Below are positions 5,769 through 13,787 of a stretch of 37,037 nucleotides of DNA, piece by piece. The position numbers were made by a program, and so were the translations under genes. How positions within the stretch are numbered: position 1 is the stretch's first letter; each line of letters opens with the position of its first letter. The notes under the pieces were generated by a model, which was not told the DNA's origin, ran no database searches, and worked only from the letters and a program-made list of their open reading frames with translations. The DNA comes from an uncultured Eubacteriales bacterium (GTDB lineage Bacteria > Bacillota > Clostridia > Oscillospirales > CAG-382): the NCBI GenBank assembly GCA_934502885.1, contig CAKSUT010000022.1, forward strand, positions 1 through 37,037, in the 5' to 3' direction.

Positions 5769-6461
5769 ATGCGCATACTTTTGGCGGAGGACGAAAAGGA
5801 GCTTTCAAAAGCACTTACCGCAATACTCAAGTACAACCATTATTCCGTGGATGCCGTCTACGACGGTGCGGACGCATTCGATTACGGCGTTGCCGAAAAT
5901 TACGATGCAATTATTCTTGATATAATGATGCCGAAGAAGAACGGCATTGAAGTCCTCGAGGAGCTGAGAAAAAACGGTGTGACAACACCCATACTCATAC
6001 TTACCGCAAAATCCGAAATTGATGACAGGATAACCGGGCTTGACGCCGGCGCTGATGATTACCTCACAAAGCCTTTTGCAATGGGTGAGCTTTTGGCAAG
6101 ACTGCGCGCCATGACAAGACGCCGTTCGGAATATACACCGGATATTATCTCTGTCGGAAATATAAAACTTGACCGCTCAACCTTTGAACTGAGCAGTGAA
6201 CACGCGTCGTTCAGGCTCGGAAACAAAGAGTTCCAGATGATGGAGATACTCATGCGCGAGAGCGGCAGGATTATCACGACGGATAATCTTCTCGAAAGAA
6301 TATGGGGATATGACGCGGAAACCGATAACAGCGTTGTTTGGGTCTATATTTCGTATCTCAGAAAAAAGCTTACCGCGCTCGGCGCAAACGTGGAGATTAA
6401 AGCGGTGAGGGGAGTCGGTTATTCGCTTGCGGAGAGCGGAGAAACCGAAGACAATGAATGA
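5769..6461 (+). CDS. OmpR/PhoB-family response regulator
   Basis: The 230-residue protein has a receiver domain (1-120) and a winged-helix DNA-binding domain (about 128-222). In the receiver, E7/D8 form the acidic pocket, D51 in ILDIMMP is the phosphorylation site, T79 is the switch residue and K101 lies in LTKPF. The C-terminal part has the OmpR pattern FRLGNKEFQMMEILM, then NSVVWVYISYLRKKL and VRGVGY. It is followed after 26 bp by its sensor kinase at 6488, so the pair forms one operon. GGAAGGA upstream of the ATG is the ribosome binding site. The stimulus is unknown. Confidence 0.95.
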   Translation: MRILLAEDEKELSKALTAILKYNHYSVDAVYDGADAFDYGVAENYDAIILDIMMPKKNGIEVLEELRKNGVTTPILILTAKSEIDDRITGLDAGADDYLTKPFAMGELLARLRAMTRRRSEYTPDIISVGNIKLDRSTFELSSEHASFRLGNKEFQMMEILMRESGRIITTDNLLERIWGYDAETDNSVVWVYISYLRKKLTALGANVEIKAVRGVGYSLAESGETEDNE

Positions 6462-6487
6462 TCGTGTAAAAGGGAGCGTGCGGCTTT

Positions 6488-7741
6488 GTGATAAACAAAT
6501 TCAGACGAAAATTTGAGTTTATCGTAATGGGGTGCGTGTTTGTCGTACTCATACTTATTATCGCTCCGCTCAACACTGTTATGATGTATAAGACCGAACA
6601 CTTTATAGACAATGTTCTCAACGTTATAGCAAACAATGAGGGCAGCTTTCCCGAAATTCACAGAGATCCCGATAGGGAAACTTTCTTCGGTTACGGACTT
6701 GACGGAGATTCGTTTATGCAGTTCGTTATTTCCGACGAGACACGTTACCGCACAAGATACTATTCGGTAAAGCTTGACGAAGAAGGAAAAGCAATAGACG
6801 TAAACACTCTTCACATGAATAACGTGACCGACAAGGAAGCGGTGGAAAGTGCCGTGAGTGCGGTCGAACTCGGAAAAGACAAAGGCTACAAAGGTTCGTG
6901 TAAGTACCTCATACGGGATACCGACTACGGGAAGATTGTTGTTTTCCTTGACTGTTACCTTGAACAGCAGATGAAGGTGAGCTTCCTTATCGTCTCTTTC
7001 TGCGCGGCGTTTCTGTGCTGTGTCGCCGTAATGGTGCTTGTGAGAATATTCTCGGTAATAGCGATACGACCGTTCGTCGAGAACATACAGTATCAGAAGC
7101 GTTTCATCACCGACGCCAGCCATGAGCTTAAAACTCCGCTTGCGATAATCAGCGCGAACACCGAGGTGCTTGAGCTGACCCAGGGTTCAAACGAATGGAC
7201 GGAGAGCATAAAGCACCAGACGGTGCGTATGAACGAACTCATAAAGCGTCTCTTGCTGCTCGCAAAATTCAGCGAGCAGGGGAGAAGTGTAACTCTCGTT
7301 GACTTTTCGCTTAACGACGCCGCGAAAGAGAGCGTCGAGACGTTTTCCACTCTTGCGGAAGCCAAGGGAAAAACGCTTGTCGCAAATATTGCGGACGGCG
7401 TGACGTACCGCGGAGACGAGACTGGGATACGTCAGCTCATGTCAATACTTCTCGAGAATGCCGTGAAATACGCCGACGACGGCGGAAACATATACTTCAC
7501 CCTCACCAAGCAGGGAAAGGGCGCGAAAATCGAGGTGAAGAACGATTGCAAGAATGTTGACGAAAAATCGCTCTCTCATCTCTTTGAAAGATTTTACCGC
7601 GCCGACGAGTCCCGCGCCAGAGAAACCGGAGGTTACGGAATAGGGCTTTCGATCGCGCAAGCGATAGTCGAAAATCATAAGGGAAGAATAAACGTGAAAA
7701 GCCCGGACAAAAAGTCCGTCGTGTTCACGGTAATTCTGTAA
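6488..7741 (+). CDS. sensor histidine kinase
   Basis: This 417-residue membrane kinase starts with GTG. It has a first membrane segment at about 10-33, an extracellular region of some 130 residues (35-162) with no recognised fold, and a second membrane segment at about 164-194. The HisKA helix has ITDASHELKTPLAI with H212 as phospho-acceptor. The ATPase domain shows the N box LLENAVKYADDGG (N324) and the G box ETGGYGIGLSIAQAI (about 379-393). A classic HAMP domain is absent or very short. It phosphorylates the regulator encoded just upstream. A stem-loop at 7807-7834 probably ends the transcript. The extracellular part contains few Cys and many charged residues, with no hint of ligand. Confidence 0.95.
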   Translation: MINKFRRKFEFIVMGCVFVVLILIIAPLNTVMMYKTEHFIDNVLNVIANNEGSFPEIHRDPDRETFFGYGLDGDSFMQFVISDETRYRTRYYSVKLDEEGKAIDVNTLHMNNVTDKEAVESAVSAVELGKDKGYKGSCKYLIRDTDYGKIVVFLDCYLEQQMKVSFLIVSFCAAFLCCVAVMVLVRIFSVIAIRPFVENIQYQKRFITDASHELKTPLAIISANTEVLELTQGSNEWTESIKHQTVRMNELIKRLLLLAKFSEQGRSVTLVDFSLNDAAKESVETFSTLAEAKGKTLVANIADGVTYRGDETGIRQLMSILLENAVKYADDGGNIYFTLTKQGKGAKIEVKNDCKNVDEKSLSHLFERFYRADESRARETGGYGIGLSIAQAIVENHKGRINVKSPDKKSVVFTVIL

Positions 7742-7806
7742 CCTGAGTTTTGCCGCGAAAGCGGTACTGACATCACCAATCACTCCTTAAAATATAAACG
7801 CAGGAT

Positions 7807-7834
7807 GCCTCGCGCCGAGTTTTCGGCGCGGGGC
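7807..7834 (+). terminator. stem-loop after the two-component operon
   Basis: GCCTCGCGCCGA (7807-7818) and TCGGCGCGGGGC (7823-7834) form a 12-bp stem with one T-G pair. The following T-run is loose (a TTTTT about 10 bp downstream). It is the likely 3' end of the kinase transcript before the dcw promoter. Confidence 0.6.
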
Positions 7835-7963
7835 GTTCTGTGCTTTTTCGGCGCCGTGATACGCCGGAAGGACGTATTGCAAACAAACATTCGGAACATC
7901 GGTTTGAAATGTTTATGCCGTGTTAAATCATTGTAAAAGCATTCAAAAACGCCGTTTCGCCCC

Positions 7964-7992
7964 TTGCAAATTCATGCAAATTGGTATATAAT
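7964..7992 (+). promoter_or_regulatory. promoter of mraZ and the dcw cluster
   Basis: TTGCAA (7964-7969) and TATAAT (7987-7992) are 17 bp apart. The start point near 7999 leaves an 85-nt leader. Repeats at 8001-8048 overlap the start of transcription. The remainder of the 7742-8085 gap holds only the terminator above. Confidence 0.75.
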
Positions 7993-8000
7993 TATCCTCG

Positions 8001-8048
8001 GTGGATGAAAAAGGACGTAAATTCCTATAAATTCCTCATAGTGGATGA
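8001..8048 (+). promoter_or_regulatory. candidate MraZ operator boxes
   Basis: GTGGATGA occurs at 8001-8008 and again at 8041-8048, exactly 40 bp (about four helical turns) apart. Between them TAAATTCCT occurs at 8018-8026 and 8028-8036, a 10-bp step. MraZ proteins are known to bind short direct repeats with roughly 10-bp phasing in front of mraZ and repress it. The match here is by position and spacing. Confidence 0.5.
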
Positions 8049-8085
8049 TAAACGGCGGAAAATTTGAGAAAGGAGGAGGTTCGGG

Positions 8086-8505
8086 ATGCTTTTCGGTACA
8101 TATTACAACAATCTCGATTCAAAAGGCAGAGTGTTTTTGCCGGCGAAATTCAGAGAAGATCTCGGACAGAGCATAGTGCTTGTCAAAACCTCCGAAAAGT
8201 GCCTTTCTCTTTACTCCGAAAGCAAGTGGGAGGAATTCTGCCGCAAAATATTCGAGAACGGCGAGATAAGCATGGCGAACGTAATAAGAAAGCTCAGCCG
8301 CGACGCTTCGAGACTCGAGCCCGACGCACAGGGAAGAATAATAATCCCGATGCGTCTTCGCGAACAGATGAAGCTTGAAGGCGAGATATCGTTTGTCGGC
8401 ATGGTGAGCCGCGTGGAAATATGGAAGGAAGAGGGACTGTCGGAGGCAACCGACGGCATTACAAGCGATATGGTAATGCAGAAGCTTGCCGAGATGGGTA
8501 TGTGA
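8086..8505 (+). CDS. mraZ: MraZ transcriptional regulator
   Basis: The 139-residue product has the two AbrB-like half repeats of MraZ, each with its signature: DSKGRVFLPAKFRE (about 11-24) and DAQGRIIIPMRLRE (about 80-93). MraZ forms a ring that binds repeats upstream of its own gene and adjusts dcw transcription. AAAGGAGGAGG precedes the ATG. It is the first gene of the cluster, and its stop is one base before the rsmH start, which suggests coupled translation. The length matches the family (about 143). Candidate operator boxes lie at 8001-8048. Confidence 0.97.
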   Translation: MLFGTYYNNLDSKGRVFLPAKFREDLGQSIVLVKTSEKCLSLYSESKWEEFCRKIFENGEISMANVIRKLSRDASRLEPDAQGRIIIPMRLREQMKLEGEISFVGMVSRVEIWKEEGLSEATDGITSDMVMQKLAEMGM

Positions 8506-8506
8506 T

Positions 8507-9463
8507 ATGGAAACTGAATTCAGACATTATTCGGTCCTTCTTCAAGAGACGGTGGACGGTCTTGACATAAAGCCCGACGGCATTTACGTTGACTGCACCA
8601 TGGGCGGAGGGGGACATTCGGAGGAGATACTCCGCAGACTCGAAAAACTCGGCGGCACGGGAAGACTCTACAGTATAGACCGCGACCCCGATGCGATAGC
8701 GGCGGCGTCGAAAAGGCTTGCGCCTTTCGGAGAGAGAAGCGTTATACTCGAGGGACGTTTCAGCGAAGCGCCCGAACTTCTTGCAAGCGTCGGCGTAACA
8801 AAAACAGACGGCATAACAGCGGATCTCGGTGTTTCGTCATTCCAGCTCGACACTCCCGAGAGAGGCTTTTCCTATATGAACGACGCGCCGCTCGATATGA
8901 GAATGTCGAAAGCCGTTGGAAAGAGCGCGTGGGATGTCGTGAACAAGTATCCCGAGAGTGAACTGAAACGCATTATTTTCGACTACGGCGAAGAAAGATT
9001 CGCTCCGAGAATAGCGTCTTTCATATGTGAGAGACGTGAAAAAGCACCCATAAACACTACGGGAGAGCTTGTTGAAATAATAAAGAGCGCGATACCTGCG
9101 AAGAACCGCAAGGACGGACCTCATCCGGCGAAGAGAACCTTCCAGGCGATAAGAATAGAGGTCAACGGAGAGCTTGACGAGGTTGCCGAGGTTATAAGGT
9201 CGGCGTTTCCGATTCTGAAAGTCGGCGGAAGAATGTCGTTTATAAGCTTTCATTCTCTCGAGGACCGCATAATAAAGAACGAATACAAAGAGTTCACCGA
9301 AGGGTGTACCTGTCCTCCCGATTTTCCGGTTTGCGTGTGCGGAAAAAAAGCGAGAGCAAAGATAATCACAAAGAAACCGATTCTTCCCTCCGAGAAGGAG
9401 CTTGAGGAAAATCCGAGATCGAGAAGCGCAAAGCTCAGAGTCCTCGAAAAGATTGCCGACTGA
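8507..9463 (+). CDS. rsmH: 16S rRNA (cytosine(1402)-N(4))-methyltransferase
   Basis: This 318-residue enzyme uses SAM to methylate N4 of C1402 in 16S rRNA. The SAM motif is VDCTMGGGGHSEEIL, followed by the conserved LYSIDRDPDAI. Further signatures are TADLGVSSFQLDTPERGFSY, HPAKRTFQAIRIEVNGEL and FISFHSLEDRIIK. A Cys cluster (CTCPPDFPVCVCGKK) before the C-terminus is normal for Firmicutes RsmH. The ATG at 8507 is chosen since it gives the usual METEFRHYSVLLQE start; an earlier in-frame codon lies within mraZ. It is translated right after mraZ and before the ftsL-like gene. Confidence 0.97.
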   Translation: METEFRHYSVLLQETVDGLDIKPDGIYVDCTMGGGGHSEEILRRLEKLGGTGRLYSIDRDPDAIAAASKRLAPFGERSVILEGRFSEAPELLASVGVTKTDGITADLGVSSFQLDTPERGFSYMNDAPLDMRMSKAVGKSAWDVVNKYPESELKRIIFDYGEERFAPRIASFICERREKAPINTTGELVEIIKSAIPAKNRKDGPHPAKRTFQAIRIEVNGELDEVAEVIRSAFPILKVGGRMSFISFHSLEDRIIKNEYKEFTEGCTCPPDFPVCVCGKKARAKIITKKPILPSEKELEENPRSRSAKLRVLEKIAD

Positions 9464-9499
9464 CGGCGAAACGAAATTAAACGAAAGGGATTGAATAAA

Positions 9500-10306
9500 G
9501 TGGATTACGTAAGTGCAAACGGCGATATGCTCATCAATTTCAGGAAGATAAAGTACGCAAGCGGCGTAAGAAAGTCGCAGAAAACCGCGGAGAACACGGA
9601 AGCTGCGAAAAGACGCGAGGTTGCGGCGAGAAACGCCGAAAAGCGCGCGGTTGAAGTTACGCCCGCTCTTTCGCGCGGCAAGAGCGCGGTAAGAGAATCG
9701 TCTGCTGTCAAAATGAGAGAGCAGAGCCGCACATACGCACGTCCCGCCGCAAACGCAAACGCAGGCGCTCTTCGCGCACAGCGCACACAGGCGGCAAACC
9801 ACGTTGGGAAGACTGCCGTCTCCAAGCCCATGACTGCGGAGGACGTAAGAACCGCAGCGGCTGAATTTCTTTCGTACTCGTGCGAAGAAAAGACATATAC
9901 AGAAACCGCAAAGGCGGCGAAAACGGCAAGATTTCCCATAGCTTTCTTTGCTACGGCGGCTGTCGTCACGCTTCTTTTCATAATGCTCATCGGAGCATAC
10001 TCTCAGCTTTCCGAAGCACTTGCCGAGAAGGAATCACTCGAAAACTCCATAAACGCCTGCCTCAGCACCAAGGACGAACTTGAAATGCGCATATCCGAAA
10101 AGCTCAGCCTTGACGAGATAGAGAACATCGCCGTAAACAGACTCGGTATGGTAAAGGCGGAGGGCGCGAATGTCGGCTACATAAGCATCGCCGGCGAAGA
10201 TAAGGTCGTGATTTCCGATACGGGAGAGTCGACAGGGGAGAATATGTCGATTGTTATGTCGAGCGTCGGCAGACTCTTTGACAACCTCATTCACAAAAGC
10301 CGCTGA
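9500..10306 (+). CDS. ftsL: FtsL-like septum formation protein with long N-terminal extension
   Basis: The 268-residue protein has one membrane segment (about 145-167) followed by an extracytoplasmic coiled coil (about 168-205) and the stretch LDEIENIAVNRLGMVK, the pattern of FtsL/DivIC-type divisome proteins. Its place between rsmH and a class B PBP gene is the ftsL position. FtsL would bridge DivIC, DivIB and the septal PBP. Unusually, about 145 residues precede the membrane segment, rich in Ala, Lys, Arg and Glu, whereas typical FtsL has some 30 to 50. The start GTG at 9500 is preferred because AAAGGGA lies nine bases before it; a TTG at 9491 is too close to that site. Identity as FtsL rests on topology and synteny, since the family is poorly conserved. 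Confidence 0.75.
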   Translation: MDYVSANGDMLINFRKIKYASGVRKSQKTAENTEAAKRREVAARNAEKRAVEVTPALSRGKSAVRESSAVKMREQSRTYARPAANANAGALRAQRTQAANHVGKTAVSKPMTAEDVRTAAAEFLSYSCEEKTYTETAKAAKTARFPIAFFATAAVVTLLFIMLIGAYSQLSEALAEKESLENSINACLSTKDELEMRISEKLSLDEIENIAVNRLGMVKAEGANVGYISIAGEDKVVISDTGESTGENMSIVMSSVGRLFDNLIHKSR

Positions 10307-10348
10307 CGTATCGGCGCGGCCGTGAACGTAAAATAATACATTAAGTGA

Positions 10349-10377
10349 TAGGAAGTGCCGAAATTCTGTACTTCCTA
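10349..10377 (+). promoter_or_regulatory. inverted repeat before the class B PBP gene
   Basis: TAGGAAGT (10349-10356) and ACTTCCTA (10370-10377) are perfect complements 13 bp apart, in the 148-bp gap between the ftsL-like gene and the PBP gene. It is followed by ACATTTTAG, not a real T-run, so it is a weak terminator/attenuator or an operator. The gap is long for this otherwise tight cluster. Confidence 0.4.
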
Positions 10378-10454
10378 ACATTTTAGTTATGGACACAGCA
10401 TAGAATTTATAGGCGATTGGAAAACCGCCGTATGTTCCGAAAGGAGGATTTTCC

Positions 10455-12725
10455 GTGGGAAGTCCGCTGAAACGAATAAAAGCCTACTTTAAGTCGGCGA
10501 ACGCAAGAATACATATTGCCGAGGCGGCAATGCTTGCCGGAGTTGCGGTGATCGTACTGCGCCTTTTCTGGCTTCAGGCGGTTGACTCAGAAAATTATAA
10601 AGAAGATGCTTACAGACAGTACACTTCGGAGTTGACAATTACGGCAAAACGTGGTACAATATACGACAGGAACATGAATGAGCTTGCCGTCAACCAAACG
10701 GTTGAGACGGTGTTCCTCTCTCCGGCTACCATCGACGACAAGGATATACGCAAGATTGCCGAAGGTTTGTCGGGCATTCTCGGAATCGATAAAGGTACGA
10801 TTTATACGAAAATGCAGAAGAAACACAGTCAGTACGAGGTCATAAAACGCCGCATTGACAGAAACACTGCCGACAACGTAAGACGCTTCCTTGCGGACAA
10901 CAACATCGTGACCGGCGTACACCTCGAGGAGGACTCCAAGAGGTACTACCCCGAGGGACATCTCGCCTCGCACGTGATAGGCTTCACCAATTACGACGGC
11001 GACGGCGCATACGGCATCGAAGCGCAGTACAACAGCGTGCTCAAGGGCGTTCCGGGAAGAATAGTTACCGCTCACAACGGAGTCGGCAAGGATATGCCTT
11101 TCAAATACGAGAGCTATATCGCCTCGGATAACGGAAGCAACGTCGTTCTCACGATTGACAAAAACATTCAGAGCTTCCTTGAAAAGAACCTTGAAGCTGC
11201 ACTTGTTGATACGGGCGCAAGAAACAGAGTCCTCGGCATTGTCATGGACGTAAAAAACGGAGAAATACTCGGTATGTCCACAAAGCCCGACTATGATCCC
11301 AATGACCCGACGAAGCTTGACAGCTACTCCGAAGCGCTTCTTGCGCTTGCGACGGAGAATCCGGAAAGACTCACGGCAAAATACAACGGACGCGACCTCA
11401 CACTTGACGAATACCGCAAAGAGCTTATGATGACAATGTGGACGAACAAGGGCGTCGGCGAGAGCTACGAGCCGGGTTCTACCTTCAAGATTGTCACCTC
11501 AGCGATGGCTCTTGAGGAGGGCGTCGTCTCCGAAACCGAGACCTTCACCTGTACAGGCTCTCTCCAGGTTGCGGACGCTCTTATTCACTGTCACAACGTG
11601 TACGGTCACGGCGTCGAAAGCTTCGAGCAGGGACTTCAGAACTCCTGCAACCCCGTGTTTATGACACTTGCAAAGCGTCTCGGCAAAGAAAGATTCTTCA
11701 ATTACTTCGAGCTTTTCGGTCTCACCGAAAGAACCGGTGTGGATCTTCCGGCGGAGGCAAGAGCTATCTACCATACCTCCATGGCGAACTTCAACGAAGT
11801 CGAGCTTGCGGTATACTCTTTCGGTCAGACTTTTAAGGTAACTCCGATGTCGCTTCTTCGTGCGGTGTCCGCGGTTGCCAACGGGGGAGACCTTGTGAAG
11901 CCGCATATTGTAAAGAAGCTCGTTGACGACGACGGCAACACCATAGAAAGCTACGACACCGAGGTGGAGCGCAGAGTCTGCTCTGAGGAAACGTCGAAAA
12001 AAATCATGACCTATCTCGCAAACGGTATAACCATGGGTTCGACAAAGAACGCATATGTCAAGGGCTACAGCATCGGCGCAAAAACCGGTACGTCGCAGAA
12101 GCGAGACAAGATAAACCCCGAGACCGGAGAAAAGGACCTCTACATCGGTTCGTGCGTTGCGTTTGCTCCCGCGGAGTCTCCCGAGGTTGCCGTTATCGTA
12201 ATAATCGACGAGCCTCAGGGTAACTACTACGGCGGTACTATAGCCGCACCCGTTGTAGGAAGTATCCTTTCGGATATTCTTCCTTACCTCGGTATCGAGC
12301 CTACGGAAGTCGAGGATGAGGAAACGACGGTAAGCGTTCTTGACTACAGAGGACAGAGCCTTGACTATGTCAAGAGGAACATTTCCTCGATGAATCTTAA
12401 GATAAAGGTCATAGGAAACGGAAGCACCGTCACAGAACAGTTCCCGAGAGCCGGAGCAAAGCTCACAGAGGGCGGAGTCATAGCGATTTACGTCGGAGAC
12501 GCCGTTCCGGCGGCTGATACGCCGGTGCCGGACGTCACGGGTATGTCGGCGTCCGAAGCCAACAAGACGCTTGTGAACGCAGGATTCAATATAAATATAA
12601 CCGGCGCGCACATAGACGGTGTTTCGGGAGCGGTTGCGTCGAAGCAGAACCCGGCAGCCGGTACCGAGGCAAAACCCGGTACGGTAGTAACGGTCGATTT
12701 CATTCATAAGGACGTTTCGGATTAA
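10455..12725 (+). CDS. class B penicillin-binding protein with two PASTA domains (SpoVD/PBP2X type)
   Basis: The 756-residue transpeptidase crosslinks peptidoglycan at the septum (or spore cortex) outside the membrane. It has an N-terminal membrane anchor (about 22-41) and a dimerisation domain with RGTIYDRN (66-73). The transpeptidase domain carries the catalytic S342-TFK, S397-C-N399 and K543-TG. Two PASTA repeats follow at about 625-685 and 690-752 (VPDVTGMSASEANKTLVNAG). Start is GTG after AAAGGAGG with a good spacer. PASTA domains occur in both SpoVD (sporulation) and division PBPs of Firmicutes, and the sequence alone does not separate them. Next to ftsL, mraY and ftsW, it is probably the septal partner of FtsW. 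Confidence 0.93.
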   Translation: MGSPLKRIKAYFKSANARIHIAEAAMLAGVAVIVLRLFWLQAVDSENYKEDAYRQYTSELTITAKRGTIYDRNMNELAVNQTVETVFLSPATIDDKDIRKIAEGLSGILGIDKGTIYTKMQKKHSQYEVIKRRIDRNTADNVRRFLADNNIVTGVHLEEDSKRYYPEGHLASHVIGFTNYDGDGAYGIEAQYNSVLKGVPGRIVTAHNGVGKDMPFKYESYIASDNGSNVVLTIDKNIQSFLEKNLEAALVDTGARNRVLGIVMDVKNGEILGMSTKPDYDPNDPTKLDSYSEALLALATENPERLTAKYNGRDLTLDEYRKELMMTMWTNKGVGESYEPGSTFKIVTSAMALEEGVVSETETFTCTGSLQVADALIHCHNVYGHGVESFEQGLQNSCNPVFMTLAKRLGKERFFNYFELFGLTERTGVDLPAEARAIYHTSMANFNEVELAVYSFGQTFKVTPMSLLRAVSAVANGGDLVKPHIVKKLVDDDGNTIESYDTEVERRVCSEETSKKIMTYLANGITMGSTKNAYVKGYSIGAKTGTSQKRDKINPETGEKDLYIGSCVAFAPAESPEVAVIVIIDEPQGNYYGGTIAAPVVGSILSDILPYLGIEPTEVEDEETTVSVLDYRGQSLDYVKRNISSMNLKIKVIGNGSTVTEQFPRAGAKLTEGGVIAIYVGDAVPAADTPVPDVTGMSASEANKTLVNAGFNINITGAHIDGVSGAVASKQNPAAGTEAKPGTVVTVDFIHKDVSD

Positions 12726-12752
12726 CAAGAATAACAATATGAGGGTGAGTAT

Positions 12753-13748
12753 ATGTTGACGGAGTTTATCATAAGCGCAGTTTTGTCCTTTGTCGTCACG
12801 GCGGTTCTCGGACGGCTGCTTATTCCGGCACTTAAAAGTGTTAAAATGGGTCAGAAGATCCTCGATATAGGACCGAGGTGGCACAAGTCGAAGGAGGGGA
12901 CTCCGACAATGGGCGGTCTGTTCTTTATCAGCGGAATACTCATATGCACAATGACTCTCGGCGTTTACGAGGCGTCGAAGCATGAGGGGGAGCTGGGAAT
13001 GCTCCTTGTAAGTCTCGGTTTCATGCTTCTGTGCGGACTTACGGGCTTTATAGACGACTACGTCAAGTTCTTCAAAAAGCAGAATAAGGGACTCACGCCG
13101 AATCAGAAGATGATACTCCAGCTTTTCTCCGCGGCGCTTTACCTTGTCGGTCTCAATGCCGTCGGCAGACTTTCAACGGTGCTTCGTTTCCCGTTTACCG
13201 ATTTTTGCATTGACTTCGGAGTGTTCTTCTATCCGCTTGCGATACTCGGCATTGTGTTCTTCGTGAATGCGGTAAACCTTACCGACGGTATCGACGGACT
13301 TGCGGCGTCGGTGACTCTCATGGTGGCAATATTCTTCTCGGTTGCCGCACACAGATTTTTTGCCGCTTATGCCGACGCAACCATGCTCGTACTCTGCGGA
13401 GCTGTGATAGGCGGTATGCTCGGCTTTCTCGTTTACAACTTTCACCCGGCAAGAGTTTTTATGGGGGACACAGGTTCGCTCTTTCTCGGAGGAACGGTTG
13501 TGTGCCTTGCATTCTGGCTCGAATTACCGCTTATACTTGTCGGCGTGGGAATAATATACATAGCCGAAGCGGTTTCGGTAATCATACAGGTGACGGTGTA
13601 TAAGCTCACGAAAAAGCGTGTGTTCAAAATGACGCCGATTCACCACCACTTTGAAATGTGCGGCTGGGGCGAGATTAAGATAGTAACCGTGTTCTCGCTT
13701 ATCACCGCCGCGGCGTCCGCGCTCGTGCTTTACGGATATCTTGCTTAA
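12753..13748 (+). CDS. mraY: phospho-N-acetylmuramoyl-pentapeptide-transferase
   Basis: MraY (331 residues, about ten membrane segments) moves phospho-MurNAc-pentapeptide from UDP onto undecaprenyl phosphate to form lipid I. Signatures are GTPTMGGLFF near residue 50, the cytoplasmic loop LTGFIDDYVKF with the catalytic Asp pair, NAVNLTDGIDGLA, VFMGDTGSLFLGG, and near the end MTPIHHHFEMCGW. The ATG follows GAGGGTGAG. The gene lies directly after the PBP with no murE or murF between, and before ftsW with no murD between. Confidence 0.97.
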   Translation: MLTEFIISAVLSFVVTAVLGRLLIPALKSVKMGQKILDIGPRWHKSKEGTPTMGGLFFISGILICTMTLGVYEASKHEGELGMLLVSLGFMLLCGLTGFIDDYVKFFKKQNKGLTPNQKMILQLFSAALYLVGLNAVGRLSTVLRFPFTDFCIDFGVFFYPLAILGIVFFVNAVNLTDGIDGLAASVTLMVAIFFSVAAHRFFAAYADATMLVLCGAVIGGMLGFLVYNFHPARVFMGDTGSLFLGGTVVCLAFWLELPLILVGVGIIYIAEAVSVIIQVTVYKLTKKRVFKMTPIHHHFEMCGWGEIKIVTVFSLITAAASALVLYGYLA

Positions 13749-13787
13749 AACCGTGCGGTACGCGGATTTTTGATTGGAGGTATACAG

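Noticed and set aside
11499..12983. A 494-codon open frame on the minus strand opposite the PBP gene.
   Set aside because: It lies wholly opposite strongly supported pbp and mraY coding sequence, is rich in Arg, Cys and His with no domain pattern, and has no ribosome binding site.
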